Shown one piece after another: positions 50,735 to 59,992 of a stretch of 64,000 nucleotides of DNA. The notes below the pieces were generated by a model. That model had not been told where the DNA came from. It did not search any database and worked only from the letters and a program-made list of their open reading frames with translations. This DNA comes from Saccharopolyspora elongata (GTDB lineage Bacteria; Actinomycetota; Actinomycetes; Mycobacteriales; Pseudonocardiaceae): positions 62,001 through 126,000 of the forward strand of contig NZ_SMKW01000014.1 in assembly GCF_004348985.1 (NCBI RefSeq), in the 5' to 3' direction. Each line of letters begins with the position of its first letter. Position 1 is the stretch's first letter. The translations under genes were made by a program, and so were the position numbers.

Positions 50735-53700
50735 GTGCACCTGAAGAGCCTGACGCTGAAGGGGTTCAAGTCCTTCGCCTCGGCCACCACGCTGCGCTTC
50801 GAACCCGGCATCACCTGCGTCGTCGGCCCCAACGGCTCGGGCAAGTCCAACGTGCTCGACGCGCTGCGCTGGGTGATGGGCGAGCAGGGTGCCAAGGACC
50901 TGCGCGGCGGCAAGATGGAGGACGTGATCTTCGCGGGCACCGCGGGCCGCGCCCCGCTGGGCCGCGCCGAGGTCACGCTGACCATCGACAACTCCGACGG
51001 CGCGCTGCCGATCGAGTACACCGAGGTCTCCATCACCCGCCGGATGTTCCGCGACGGCGCCAGCGAGTACGAGATCAACGGCAACACGTGCCGGCTGATG
51101 GACGTGCAGGAACTGCTGTCGGACTCCGGCATCGGCCGCGAGATGCACGTCATCGTCGGGCAGGGCCAGCTGGCCAGCATCCTGCAGGCCAAGCCGGACG
51201 AGAACCGCAGGCTCATCGAAGAGGCCGCGGGCGTGCTCAAACACCGCAAGCGCAAAGAGAAGGCGCTGCGCAAGCTCGACGCGATGCAGGCCAACCTGAC
51301 CCGGTTGACCGACCTGACCAGCGAGCTGCGCCGCCAGCTCAAACCGCTCGGCAAGCAGGCCGAGATCGCCCGCAAGGCGCAGACCGTGCAGGCCGACCTG
51401 CGGGATTCCCGGCTGCGCCTCATCGCCGACGACCTGATCACCGCGCGCGCCGACCTGGCCCGCGACGAAGCGGACCAGGAAACCGCGCGCGCCAAGCGCA
51501 CCGAGGTCGAGCGCGCCCTGCAGTTCGCGCAGTCCGAGGAGAAGACCCTCGAAGAGCAGGTCGCCGCGGACGCGCCGAGGCTGACCCGCGCGCAGGAGAC
51601 CTGGTACCGGCTGTCGGCGCTGGAGGAGCGGCTGCACGGCACGCTGCGGCTGGCCGCCGAGCGCCATCGGCATCTGACGGCGCAGACCGAAGAGCACCGC
51701 CCCGGCCGCGACCCGGATCAGCTCGACGCCGAGGCAGAAGAGGCCGCAGAGCAGGAGATCGAGCTCCGCGAGCAGGTCGAAGAGGCCCGCGAGGTGCTCA
51801 ACGAGGTCGTGCTGCGCCGCTCGGAGCTGGAATCCGAGCTGAAGCAGGCCGAACAGGCGCATCTCGCCGCCGTGCGGGCGATCGCCGACCGCCGCGAGGG
51901 CGCTGCCCGGCTGTCCGGCCAGGTCGAATCGCTGCGCAGCAAGGTCAGCGACACGGCCGACGAGATCGAACGGCTGTCGGATTCGCTGGACGAAGCCACC
52001 GGGCGGGCCGAGGAAGCGGAGCGCGCGCAGGCCGACGCGGAGGAGGAGAGCGGCGGCTACGACTCCGACGACGCGGGGCTTCAGGAACGCCGCGAAGGCG
52101 CAGCCGAAGCGCGCGATGCGGCGCGCGCCCGCGTCGAGGAGCTCGTGAAGGCCGAGCGGACCGCGGAGCGGGAGATCGCGTCCTGGAAGGCGCGAGTCGA
52201 AGCGCTGTCGATGGGCTTGCAGCGCAAGGACGGCGCCGGCGCGCTGATGTCGTCGGGAGACCGGGTGCCGGGCCTGCTCGGCACGGTCGCGGCGCTGCTC
52301 AGCGTCGAGCCGGGCGCGGAGGCCGCACTCGCCGCGGCGCTGGGCGCGGTCGCCGACGCCGTCGCCGTTCGTGGTGTCACGGACGCGGTGACGGCCCTGG
52401 AATTGCTCAAGGCGGACGAGGCGGGCCGCGCCGGACTGCTCATCGGTTCCGCCGTGGCCGTCGACCGATCGGACTGGCCGCAGCTGACCGGCTCGGCGCG
52501 CTGGGCGGTCGACCTGGTCACCGCGCCCGACGGGCTGAGCGGGGCCGTGGCCAAGGCGCTCGACAAGGTCGCGGTCGTCGACGAGCTGACCGACGCCCGG
52601 GAACTCGTGCAGCGCCATCCCGAAGTCCGCGCCGTGACGGCGAACGGCGACGTGCTCGGCGTGCACTGGGCGATCGGTGGTTCCGAAGACCGGCAGAGCA
52701 CCATCGAGGTGCAGGCCGCCGTCGACGAGGCCGAACGCGAACTCGCCGCCGCCGGGCGCCGCCTGGAGCAGCACTCCGCGGCGCTGGAAGGCGCGCGAGC
52801 CGAGGAAGAAGCGCGGCGTGCCGAAGTGCGGGCCGTGCAGGAGCAGATCAACGACGCCAAGGTGCGGCGAGCCCGCAGCACCGAACGGCTTTCCAGCCTG
52901 CAACGCGCCGCCCGCGCCGCCGGCGCCGACGTCGACCGGATCCGGCAGCAGCGCGTGAAGGTCGAGCAATCCCGCGAACAAGCCCTGGTCAAGCTCGCCG
53001 AACTCGAAGAGCGGCTGAGCATCGTCAAGTCCGAACAGGACGAAGCGGCGGAGCCGGACACCGGCGAACGCGACCGGCTGGGCACCGAGCTCAACGCCGT
53101 GCGGCAGCAGGAAATGGACGCCCGCCTCGGACAGCGCACCGCCGAGGAGCGCGCCCGGGCTGTGCAGGGGCGCGCCGACCAGCTGCGCCGCGCAGCGCGC
53201 CACGAGCGCGAAGCGCGCGCCCGCGCGGAAGCGGCTCGCAAGGCCCGGGAACGCGCAGCGCGCGTGACCCAGGCCGTGGTCACCGGGGCCGAGACGGCGC
53301 TGGAGCGCATCGCGCGATCGCTGAGCGCCGCGACGGAGGAGCGGGACGTCGCGCAGGCGAAGCAGAGCGAGCACGAGCAGGCGCTCGGCGCCGTGCGAGC
53401 GCGCGTGCGCGAGCTCAGCGGGGAGCTGGAGAAGCTGACCGATGCGGTGCACCGCGACGAAGTCGTGCGTGCGGAGCAGCGGTTGCGCATCGAGCAGCTG
53501 GAAACCAAGATCATCGAGGATTTCGGGATCGGCCTGGACGACCTGGTCGACGAGTACGGGCCCACCGTGCCGATCCCGCCCGGCCCCGCCGAGATCGCCG
53601 AGTACGAGGCGGCCAAGGAGCGCGGCGAGGACGTCAGCCCGCCGCCGCCGATGCCGTTCGACCGGGCCACCCAGGAGCGCCGCGCCAAGCGCGCCGAGAA

Positions 53701-54457
53701 GGACCTCTCCTTGCTGGGCAAGGTGAATCCGCTGGCGCTGGAGGAGTTCGCCGCGCTGGAGGAGCGCTACAAGTTCCTCTCCACCCAGCTGGAAGACCTC
53801 AAGGACAGCCGCCGCGACCTGCTCAGCGTGGTCAAGGAGGTCGACGACAAGATCCTGGAGGTGTTCGCCTCCGCCTTCCAGGACGTGGCCGCGGAGTTCG
53901 AGACCGTCTTCAAGGTCCTGTTCCCCGGCGGCGACGGGCGGCTGACGCTCACCGACCCCGAGGACATGCTGACCACCGGCGTCGAGGTCGAGGCCCGGCC
54001 GCCGGGCAAGAAGGTCAAGCGGCTGTCGCTGCTCTCCGGTGGGGAGAAGTCGCTGACCGCGGTGGCCATGCTGGTGTCCATCTTCCGCGCCCGGCCGTCG
54101 CCGTTCTACGTGATGGACGAGGTCGAGGCGGCGCTGGACGACACCAACCTGCGGCGCCTGATCACGCTGCTGGACCAGCTCCGCGAGACCTCGCAGCTGA
54201 TCATCATCACGCACCAGAAGCCGACCATGGAGATCGCCGACGCCCTGTACGGCGTGACGATGCGCGGCGACGGCATCACGCAGGTGATTTCCCAGCGCCT
54301 GCGCGGCGATTCCGGCAAACGGCGCAAGGACGACGCGCCCGACGCGCCGCCCGAAGGCGACGTCGCCGCGGTGCTGGACGGCTCGGCGGCGCCGGAAAGC
54401 GTTGCGGGAGAGCCGGATCCGGCGCCCGGGGATCAGGCCGACGTGCCGAGGGCGTAG
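50735..54457 (+). CDS. smc: Chromosome segregation SMC ATPase
   Basis: 1240-residue SMC protein that compacts and aligns chromosome arms with ScpA/ScpB (not in this window). Walker A is VVGPNGSGKSNVLDALRW with K37. Long coiled coils (about 165-500 and 660-1000) surround a hinge (about 505-655, GDRVPGLLGTVAALL onward). The C-terminal head has LSLLSGGEKSLTAVAML and Walker B PFYVMDEVEAALDD. A charged tail of about 60 residues extends beyond the usual end. GTG start at 50735. The last 25 bases overlap the convergent zinc-finger gene. Confidence 0.96.
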   Translation: MHLKSLTLKGFKSFASATTLRFEPGITCVVGPNGSGKSNVLDALRWVMGEQGAKDLRGGKMEDVIFAGTAGRAPLGRAEVTLTIDNSDGALPIEYTEVSITRRMFRDGASEYEINGNTCRLMDVQELLSDSGIGREMHVIVGQGQLASILQAKPDENRRLIEEAAGVLKHRKRKEKALRKLDAMQANLTRLTDLTSELRRQLKPLGKQAEIARKAQTVQADLRDSRLRLIADDLITARADLARDEADQETARAKRTEVERALQFAQSEEKTLEEQVAADAPRLTRAQETWYRLSALEERLHGTLRLAAERHRHLTAQTEEHRPGRDPDQLDAEAEEAAEQEIELREQVEEAREVLNEVVLRRSELESELKQAEQAHLAAVRAIADRREGAARLSGQVESLRSKVSDTADEIERLSDSLDEATGRAEEAERAQADAEEESGGYDSDDAGLQERREGAAEARDAARARVEELVKAERTAEREIASWKARVEALSMGLQRKDGAGALMSSGDRVPGLLGTVAALLSVEPGAEAALAAALGAVADAVAVRGVTDAVTALELLKADEAGRAGLLIGSAVAVDRSDWPQLTGSARWAVDLVTAPDGLSGAVAKALDKVAVVDELTDARELVQRHPEVRAVTANGDVLGVHWAIGGSEDRQSTIEVQAAVDEAERELAAAGRRLEQHSAALEGARAEEEARRAEVRAVQEQINDAKVRRARSTERLSSLQRAARAAGADVDRIRQQRVKVEQSREQALVKLAELEERLSIVKSEQDEAAEPDTGERDRLGTELNAVRQQEMDARLGQRTAEERARAVQGRADQLRRAARHEREARARAEAARKARERAARVTQAVVTGAETALERIARSLSAATEERDVAQAKQSEHEQALGAVRARVRELSGELEKLTDAVHRDEVVRAEQRLRIEQLETKIIEDFGIGLDDLVDEYGPTVPIPPGPAEIAEYEAAKERGEDVSPPPPMPFDRATQERRAKRAEKDLSLLGKVNPLALEEFAALEERYKFLSTQLEDLKDSRRDLLSVVKEVDDKILEVFASAFQDVAAEFETVFKVLFPGGDGRLTLTDPEDMLTTGVEVEARPPGKKVKRLSLLSGGEKSLTAVAMLVSIFRARPSPFYVMDEVEAALDDTNLRRLITLLDQLRETSQLIIITHQKPTMEIADALYGVTMRGDGITQVISQRLRGDSGKRRKDDAPDAPPEGDVAAVLDGSAAPESVAGEPDPAPGDQADVPRA

Positions 54458-54738
54458 CCGACGCCGAAGGCGACGAGCGCAGCCACCAGCGCGAAGCCGA
54501 ACACCACCGACCAGCCCGGCCGGGCCGGCGCCCAGCGGGCCGGCTTCGAGTCCCGCGGTGAAATCCACTGCGGCGCAGCACGATTCCACAATTCCGGCCG
54601 CCCCAGCTCGGTCCGGCACGCCGCGCACTCCGACAGGTGGGTGCGCACCGTCAGCCATTCGACGTCGCTGAGCACGCCCGCCGAATAGGCGTTGAGCTTC
54701 GCCCGCAGATCCGCATGATCCTGCACCGCAGCCCCCAT
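54433..54738 (-). CDS. Anti-sigma-factor-like zinc-finger membrane protein
   Basis: 101-residue protein with the ZAS-type zinc motif HLSECAAC (H, then two Cys), which usually holds an ECF sigma factor in the cytosol. One C-terminal membrane helix (WSVVFGFALVAALVAFGVGY) follows. No sigma-factor gene lies next to it. The start is uncertain: ATG 54738 after GAGG, a GTG 12 bases on, or ATG 54828. Its 3-prime end overlaps smc tail to tail by 25 bases. Confidence 0.7.
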   Translation of the reverse strand: MGAAVQDHADLRAKLNAYSAGVLSDVEWLTVRTHLSECAACRTELGRPELWNRAAPQWISPRDSKPARWAPARPGWSVVFGFALVAALVAFGVGYALGTSA

Positions 54739-54973
54739 CCGCAGCCTCGGTGATCGCTTGGGTAGATCATCGACCCGTGGCAACTCCTGCTGAAGCCCCG
54801 GGGGTCGGGCAATGGTGTCGTCGGCCACCTCGGTTCAACCTCCGGAACGGCATGCGGGACGATGTTTCCGCGGTCCGGCGTCGATCCTCGGGGGCAGATG
54901 CCGGCCGGACACCGGGCGCGGAGTTCCCGCATCACCCCGAGTGCGGGGTCCCACCAGGTACAGGAGGCTTTCC

Positions 54974-55579
54974 ATGACCAACCCGTACGGCCCCCCGCCG
55001 GGGCAGCAGCCGTACCCGCAGCAGGGCCCGCCGATGGCGCCGCCCGGCGGCTACGGCCCGCCGTCCGGCCCGATGCCGCAACAGCCGATGCCGCCGCAGA
55101 TGCAGCCGGGAATGCCGCAGCAGGGCTACCCGCAGCCGCCGGCCCCGGCCGCGCCGCAGGGCCAGCCGATGGCGCCGCCCGCGCCCGGCATGGGGCGCAT
55201 CATGATCGACTGCTCGTACTTCTGGCTGGCGTTCATGCTGATGTTCTTCAAGCCGCAGCTCACCATCAACGGGCAGCCGGGCCCGATCCTGACCTGGGGC
55301 AAGACCCCGGTCGACCTGCCGCCCGGCCAGTACCAGATCGGCATCCACGTCAACTACCTGTGGCAGGTCGGCCTCGCGACCGCGGTGATCCCGGTCAACG
55401 CCGGTCAGCAGGTCGACGTCCACTACGCGGCGCCGGTGATCGTCTTCATGAACGGTGCCATCGGCCCGACCCCGCAGAAGGCGCCCGGCATGGGCCTGGC
55501 CATCGGGATCATGGCCGGCAGCGTCGCGCTGTGCTTCCTGATCATCCTGCTGTCGGTCATCTCGGCCGCCGTCGCCTGA
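54974..55579 (+). CDS. Pro/Gln-rich protein with hydrophobic segments
   Basis: 201 residues. The first 70 are a Pro/Gln/Met/Gly low-complexity stretch of the kind found at the N-terminus of many actinobacterial membrane proteins. A compact domain follows (RIMIDCSYFWLAFMLMFFKP, then LPPGQYQIGIHVNYLWQVG), with a final membrane helix (about 173-196). ATG 54974 follows AGGAGG. No family recognised. Convergent with the solute symporter across a 34-base palindrome. Confidence 0.68.
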   Translation: MTNPYGPPPGQQPYPQQGPPMAPPGGYGPPSGPMPQQPMPPQMQPGMPQQGYPQPPAPAAPQGQPMAPPAPGMGRIMIDCSYFWLAFMLMFFKPQLTINGQPGPILTWGKTPVDLPPGQYQIGIHVNYLWQVGLATAVIPVNAGQQVDVHYAAPVIVFMNGAIGPTPQKAPGMGLAIGIMAGSVALCFLIILLSVISAAVA

Positions 55580-55588
55580 GTCGCCCGC

Positions 55589-55622
55589 CGTGACCGCAGT
55601 TTCAATTGAAACTGCGGTCACG
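55589..55622. terminator. Perfect 34-base palindrome between convergent genes
   Basis: The left half CGTGACCGCAGTTTCAA is followed directly by its exact complement, with the core TTTCAATTGAAA. It lies 10 bases after one gene and 20 before the end of the convergent symporter gene. It is a likely bidirectional terminator and a single-copy member of the A/T-core palindrome class. Confidence 0.82.
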
Positions 55623-55642
55623 ACAGCAAGACCCACGGCAGT

Positions 55643-57142
55643 TCACGCGTTGTCGGCCTGCTTGACGGCGGCTTCGGGCGCCCGTCGCGGGTGGCGCAGC
55701 GACAGCAGTCCGCCCACCACGAGCGTCACGATGACGCCGAGCGGCGTGTACCAGGGGAAGGCCAGCGGGGCTTCGCCGCCTTCGCCGTCCGGGAAGGTGA
55801 CCCCGAGGATCACGATCGCCATCACCACGACGGTCACCAGGAACGCGATCACCGCGTCGGGTTGGGTCGCCCGCTTCACCGCGAGCCCGAGGAAGAACGA
55901 CCCGAGCAGCGCGCCGTAGGTGTAGCCCGTGATGCTCAGCCCCAACTCGATGACCGGGTTGTCGGTGCTGGTGAACATCGAGGCGAACACGAACAGCAGC
56001 ACGCCCCACGCGAGCACCCAGAACTTCGCCTGGCGCAGCACCGCGTTGTCGTCGAGCTTGCGCTTGATCAACCGCTGGTAGACGTCGGTCACGGTGGACG
56101 TCGCGAGCGAGTTCAGCGACGAGCTCATCGCGGCGGCGAGGATGCCCGCGATCAGTAGCCCGGCGATGCCCGGCGGCATCTCGGTGATGATGAACGTCGG
56201 GAACAGCTCGTCGTTCGTGCTCATGCCCATTTCCTTGGGCTTCACCCCGTCGTAGAACGACCACAGCATGGTGCCGATCAGCAGGAACAGGCCGAACTGG
56301 AAGAACACCAGGATGCCGCTGCCGATCAGTGCGCCCTGGCTGGCCTTCAACGTCCGGGTCGCCAGCAACCGCTGCACGATCAGCTGGTCGGCGCCGTGTG
56401 AGGCCATCGAGAGCATCGCGCCACCGACGATCGCCGTGACGAACGAGTACGGCTCGGTCACGATCGACGACGAGAAGTCGAACAACTGGAACTTGCCGGC
56501 GTCCAGGGCGGAGGCGAACCAGTCGGCGGGCAGCTTCCCGGCCAGCACCACGACCGCGATGACACCGCCGACGACGTAGAGGACCATCTGCAGGGCGTCC
56601 ACCCAGACCACGGCGCGGGTGCCGCCGAGGTACGTGTAGAGCACGGTGATGATCGTGATCACCAGGAGGATCTGCCAGAACGACACGTCGATGCCGGCCG
56701 CCCCCAGCATCACCTTCACCGGGATGGCCGTGGCGAACAGCCGCACCCCGTCCGCCAGCAGCCGGGTGATCAGGAACGTCGCCGACGCGGTGACCTGCAC
56801 CCCCGGGCCGAACCGCTTGCCGAGGAACGCGTAGGCGGTGACGAGCTCGCCCCCGTAGTAGCGGGGCAGCAGCACGAAGGCCACCACGACCCGGCCGATC
56901 AGGTAGCCGATCGCCAGCTGCAGGAAGGTGAACGACCCGAGGTAGGCGACCGTCGGCGTGCTGATCACCGTCAGCGTGGACGTCTCGGTGGCCACCACCG
57001 CGAAGCACACCGCCCAGGACGGCATGTTGCGGTCGCTGACGAAGAAGTCCTTCGCCGAGCGCTGCTTGCCGGCCAGCAGCACGCCGAGGACCGGCATCAG
57101 AACCAGGTAGCCGATGATGATCGTGATGTCGACGGGATGCAC
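55643..57142 (-). CDS. Sodium:solute symporter (SSS family)
   Basis: 499-residue transporter with about 13 membrane helices. Family features are DITIIIGYLVLMPVLGVLLA at the start, GGTRAVVWVDALQMVLYVVG in the middle, and the Na-site region AAAMSSSLNSLATSTVTDVY. GTG 57142 has AGGAGG overlapping the anmK stop, so it is translated with anmK. The pairing suggests uptake of anhydro-MurNAc or another amino-sugar from peptidoglycan turnover; other SSS substrates cannot be excluded. Confidence 0.88.
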   Translation of the reverse strand: MHPVDITIIIGYLVLMPVLGVLLAGKQRSAKDFFVSDRNMPSWAVCFAVVATETSTLTVISTPTVAYLGSFTFLQLAIGYLIGRVVVAFVLLPRYYGGELVTAYAFLGKRFGPGVQVTASATFLITRLLADGVRLFATAIPVKVMLGAAGIDVSFWQILLVITIITVLYTYLGGTRAVVWVDALQMVLYVVGGVIAVVVLAGKLPADWFASALDAGKFQLFDFSSSIVTEPYSFVTAIVGGAMLSMASHGADQLIVQRLLATRTLKASQGALIGSGILVFFQFGLFLLIGTMLWSFYDGVKPKEMGMSTNDELFPTFIITEMPPGIAGLLIAGILAAAMSSSLNSLATSTVTDVYQRLIKRKLDDNAVLRQAKFWVLAWGVLLFVFASMFTSTDNPVIELGLSITGYTYGALLGSFFLGLAVKRATQPDAVIAFLVTVVVMAIVILGVTFPDGEGGEAPLAFPWYTPLGVIVTLVVGGLLSLRHPRRAPEAAVKQADNA

Positions 57143-57151
57143 TGGCGCCTC

Positions 57152-58324
57152 CTACGCGGGCTGCATTCGCAGCCGCCTCGGCTGCTGGATGGCGGGCTCG
57201 GGGAGCCGGAGCGGGCCGGATCCCGGGGTGATGCTGCCCAACAAGCGGGGCCCGGCGGCCCCGGTGGTGCCCGGCGCGTTGCCGCTGACGCCGTGCCAGG
57301 TGAGGAATCCGAGCAGCGCGGTCAGGTACGCCTCCTTGCCGTCCGCGGGCATGCCGAGGTCGTCGCTGACGACCAGCGGCGCGTCCAGCAGGCGGCGCAG
57401 GGCGGCGAGCAGGACAGGATTGCGCACCCCGCCGCCGGACGCAACGACCTTCGTGGCCTGCTCGTTGCGGCAGGCGTCGGCGATGGTGCGCGCGGTGAGC
57501 TCGGTCAGGGTCGCCAGCAGGTCGCCGTCGCCGACCTCGCCGGGCAGCTCGTCCAGCGCCCGGGCCAGGTAGTCGGCGTTGAAGTGCTCCTTGCCGGTGG
57601 ATTTCGGCGCCGGCCGCCGGTAGTAGCCGTCGGCGAGCAGCACTTCGAGCAGTTCGGCGTGGACGGTGCCGGTCGCGGCGATGCTCCCGTCGGTGTCCTG
57701 CGGCGTGCCGGTGATCCGGCCCGCCGCGAGGTCGATCAGCGCGTTGCCTGGGCCGGTGTCGTAGGCCAGCGGCCGCCGCCCGCCGACCACGGTGATGTTG
57801 GCGATGCCGCCGATGTTCAGCGCGACGGTCGTGCCGGGCTCGTCGGCCAGCCACAGCGCGTCGAACACGCCCGCCAGCGGGGCGCCCTGACCGCCGGCGG
57901 CGACGTCGCGGGCCCGCAGGTCGGACACCACCGGCAGGCCGGTGGCCTCGGCGATCCACGCAGGCTGCCCGATCTGCAGGGTGCCGCGCGCTCGCCCGCT
58001 GCCCTGGACCCAGTGGTAGATCGTCTGCCCGAGCGACGCCACGAGGTCGGCGCGGCCGTCCGCGAGCTCGACCCCGAGCCGGGCCGCGGCCGCGAACTGC
58101 TGCCCGACGTAGGTGTCGAGCCGGCACAGGTCTTCGGCGCTGCAACCGGCTGGCGGGAGCACGGCGCGCAGCTTCTCGTGCAGCACGTCCGGGTAGGGGA
58201 GCACGGTGGCGCCCAGCGGGCGGAGCTGCACGGTGTCGCCGTCCAGCCGCAGCTCGGCCACGGCCACGTCGACGCCGTCCATCGACGTGCCGGAGAGCAG
58301 ACCGATCACGCGCAACCAACCCAC
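57152..58324 (-). CDS. anmK: Anhydro-N-acetylmuramic acid kinase
   Basis: 390-residue ASKHA kinase that cleaves and phosphorylates 1,6-anhydroMurNAc to MurNAc-6-phosphate in cell-wall recycling. The phosphate-1 loop is IGLLSGTSMDGVDVA. VASLGQTIYH, ALNIGGIANITVVG and VVASGGGVRNPVLLAAL follow, and TGPGNALID is at the active site. The GTG at 58324 lies directly behind a promoter with almost no leader. Upstream gene of a two-gene operon with the symporter. No murQ (etherase) is seen in the window. Confidence 0.93.
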   Translation of the reverse strand: MGWLRVIGLLSGTSMDGVDVAVAELRLDGDTVQLRPLGATVLPYPDVLHEKLRAVLPPAGCSAEDLCRLDTYVGQQFAAAARLGVELADGRADLVASLGQTIYHWVQGSGRARGTLQIGQPAWIAEATGLPVVSDLRARDVAAGGQGAPLAGVFDALWLADEPGTTVALNIGGIANITVVGGRRPLAYDTGPGNALIDLAAGRITGTPQDTDGSIAATGTVHAELLEVLLADGYYRRPAPKSTGKEHFNADYLARALDELPGEVGDGDLLATLTELTARTIADACRNEQATKVVASGGGVRNPVLLAALRRLLDAPLVVSDDLGMPADGKEAYLTALLGFLTWHGVSGNAPGTTGAAGPRLLGSITPGSGPLRLPEPAIQQPRRLRMQPA

Positions 58325-58332
58325 ATGTGTGG

Positions 58333-58360
58333 TCTATTGCACAGCGCATGGTAAATGCAA
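58333..58360 (-). promoter_or_regulatory. Promoter of the anmK operon
   Basis: On the minus strand TTGCAT (58355-58360), a 16-base spacer and AATAGA (58333-58338) form a usable -35/-10 pair. Transcription would begin at about 58325, at the GTG of anmK, so the mRNA is probably leaderless, consistent with the absence of a ribosome site. Confidence 0.55.
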
Positions 58361-58447
58361 GCGTCTCGCGCTCATTGTTGGTGAATTGCTCACTTGGTGT
58401 GCCGGGCGCGTTCCGAGGCCGGTATGACCAGGTGGGAGGATGGGCGA

Positions 58448-59854
58448 GTGACCACCGAGAACCTGATTCTGATCATCGTCGCCGTCGTGGTGGTGCTGGC
58501 GATCGCCGTGGTCGCCGGCGTCGTGCTGAACCGCCGGCGGCGGATCAGCCTGAGCGAACGGGACGAGACTGCGGGCCGGGCCGAGTCCGTCAAGGGCGGC
58601 GGGTATCGCGCCGACAACGGGATCAGCCTGTCCAGCGGCGGCACCACCACGGCGGCCCCGCCGGAGCATCCGGCGGGCGAGCGCACCGAGGTGGAGGGCC
58701 AGCCCGGCGTCGGCGACGACGCCGCGGTGCCCCGCGACACCGAGCGGCGCGGCATCGTGGACGTGCCCCTGCCGGACGGCGGCACGGTGACCGAGGAGCC
58801 GCCGGTCAAGGAGCCGCCGGTCGAAGCACCGGCCGAGGTTCCGGAGCAGGAGCGCGCCGAGCCGGTGCCGGAGCCGGCGCCCGCGGTGCCGGAGGAGATC
58901 GAGGAGATCGAGGAGATCGAGCCGACCTCGGGTCGGCTGGAGCGGCTGCGCGGCCGGCTCTCCCGCTCCCGGTCGACGTTCGGCCAGGGCCTGCTGGGCC
59001 TGCTCGGCGCCGGCGACCTGGACGAGGACTCCTGGGAGGAGATCGAGGACACCCTCCTGCTGGCCGACCTCGGCGCGGCGACAACCACCGAGATCACCGA
59101 GCGGCTGCGCACCGAGATCGCCACGCGCGGCATCCGCACGCCGGACGAGGCGCGTGCGCTGCTGCGCGAGGTGCTGGTGGACGCCCTCGGCCCGGACATG
59201 GAGCGCGCGGTGCGCGCGCTGCCGCACGGCAACCCGGCCGATGGCGGCAAGCCGGCCGTGGTGCTGGTCGTCGGCGTCAACGGCACCGGCAAGACCACGA
59301 CCACCGGCAAGCTGGCGCGGGTGCTCGTCGCGGACGGCCGGACGGTCCTGCTCGGCGCGGCCGACACCTTCCGCGCCGCGGCCGTCGAGCAGCTCGCCAC
59401 CTGGGGCAGCCGGGTGGGCGCCGAGGTGGTGCGGGGCAAGGAAGGTGCCGACCCGGCGAGCGTGGCGTTCGAAGCGGTCAGCCGCGGCAGCGACACGGCC
59501 GTGGACGCGGTGCTGGTCGACACGGCCGGCCGCCTGCACACCAAGACGGGCCTGATGGACGAGCTGGGCAAGGTCAAGCGCGTCGTGGAGAAGAAGGCCC
59601 AGGTCGACGAGGTCCTGCTGGTGCTGGACGCGACGACGGGCCAGAACGGCCTGACCCAGGCGCGGGTGTTCTCCGACGTGGTGGACGTGACGGGCATCGT
59701 GCTCACCAAGCTCGACGGCACGGCCAAGGGCGGCATCGTCTTCCAGGTGCAGCGGGAACTGGGTGTCCCGGTGAAGCTGGTAGGCCTCGGCGAAGGCCCG
59801 GACGACCTGGCCCCCTTCGAGCCGGGAGCCTTCGTGGACGCCCTCCTCGGCTGA
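58448..59854 (+). CDS. ftsY: Signal recognition particle receptor FtsY
   Basis: 468-residue SRP GTPase that docks ribosome-SRP complexes at the membrane. An N-terminal membrane helix (about 5-28, LILIIVAVVVVLAIAVVAGV) and a long acidic A-domain (about 30-160) come first. The N-domain follows, then the G-domain with G1 VGVNGTGKTTTTGKLA, DTFRAAAVEQL, VDTAGRLHTK and the specificity motif TKLDGTAKGG. GTG 58448 follows GGGAGG. A strong terminator follows. The membrane helix is typical of actinobacterial FtsY. Confidence 0.96.
   Translation: MTTENLILIIVAVVVVLAIAVVAGVVLNRRRRISLSERDETAGRAESVKGGGYRADNGISLSSGGTTTAAPPEHPAGERTEVEGQPGVGDDAAVPRDTERRGIVDVPLPDGGTVTEEPPVKEPPVEAPAEVPEQERAEPVPEPAPAVPEEIEEIEEIEPTSGRLERLRGRLSRSRSTFGQGLLGLLGAGDLDEDSWEEIEDTLLLADLGAATTTEITERLRTEIATRGIRTPDEARALLREVLVDALGPDMERAVRALPHGNPADGGKPAVVLVVGVNGTGKTTTTGKLARVLVADGRTVLLGAADTFRAAAVEQLATWGSRVGAEVVRGKEGADPASVAFEAVSRGSDTAVDAVLVDTAGRLHTKTGLMDELGKVKRVVEKKAQVDEVLLVLDATTGQNGLTQARVFSDVVDVTGIVLTKLDGTAKGGIVFQVQRELGVPVKLVGLGEGPDDLAPFEPGAFVDALLG
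58892..58918 (+). repeat. Nine-base tandem repeat in ftsY
   Basis: GAGGAGATC three times in a row encodes Glu-Glu-Ile triplets in the acidic A-domain, just before the folded NG domain. Slippage would keep frame. Confidence 0.75.
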
Positions 59855-59864
59855 CAAGTCCCGA

Positions 59865-59905
59865 GAACAGCCCCCGCGCCCCAAGCGCGGGGGCTGTTCG
59901 CTTTT
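59865..59905 (+). terminator. Rho-independent terminator after ftsY
   Basis: GAACAGCCCCCGCGC (59865-59879) pairs perfectly over 15 bp with GCGCGGGGGCTGTTC (59885-59899), loop CCCAA, then GC and TTTT. Textbook intrinsic terminator. Confidence 0.92.
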
Positions 59906-59922
59906 CACGCTTCCCAGCGGCC

Positions 59923-59960
59923 TTGACGCAACTGGTTGGTTGCAATACTGTCGCAACCAA
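59923..59960 (+). promoter_or_regulatory. Promoter and inverted-repeat operator of the SRPBCC-ArsR operon
   Basis: TTGACG (59923-59928), a 17-base spacer and TACTGT (59946-59951) form a good promoter. The inverted repeat TTGGTTGC (59936-59943) and GCAACCAA (59953-59960), centred 9 bases apart, straddles the -10. A further AGGTTGCG half-site follows at 59962. Binding there by the ArsR-type repressor of this operon would block initiation. Confidence 0.75.
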
Positions 59961-59992
59961 TAGGTTGCGATTGAAGGTTGCTGGAGGGCGCC

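Noticed and set aside
49406-54658. A minus-strand frame of about 1750 codons opposite smc
   Set aside because: High-GC coding DNA leaves long open frames on the opposite strand. The Leu/Ala/Arg/Gln-rich translation matches no family, and smc on the plus strand has every expected motif. Only the last 63 codons (49406-49594) look like a real gene.
59909-59917. A TTCCCAG upstream of the SRPBCC-ArsR operon
   Set aside because: A single copy without the 11-base repeats seen at 21993 and 25502; expected by chance.
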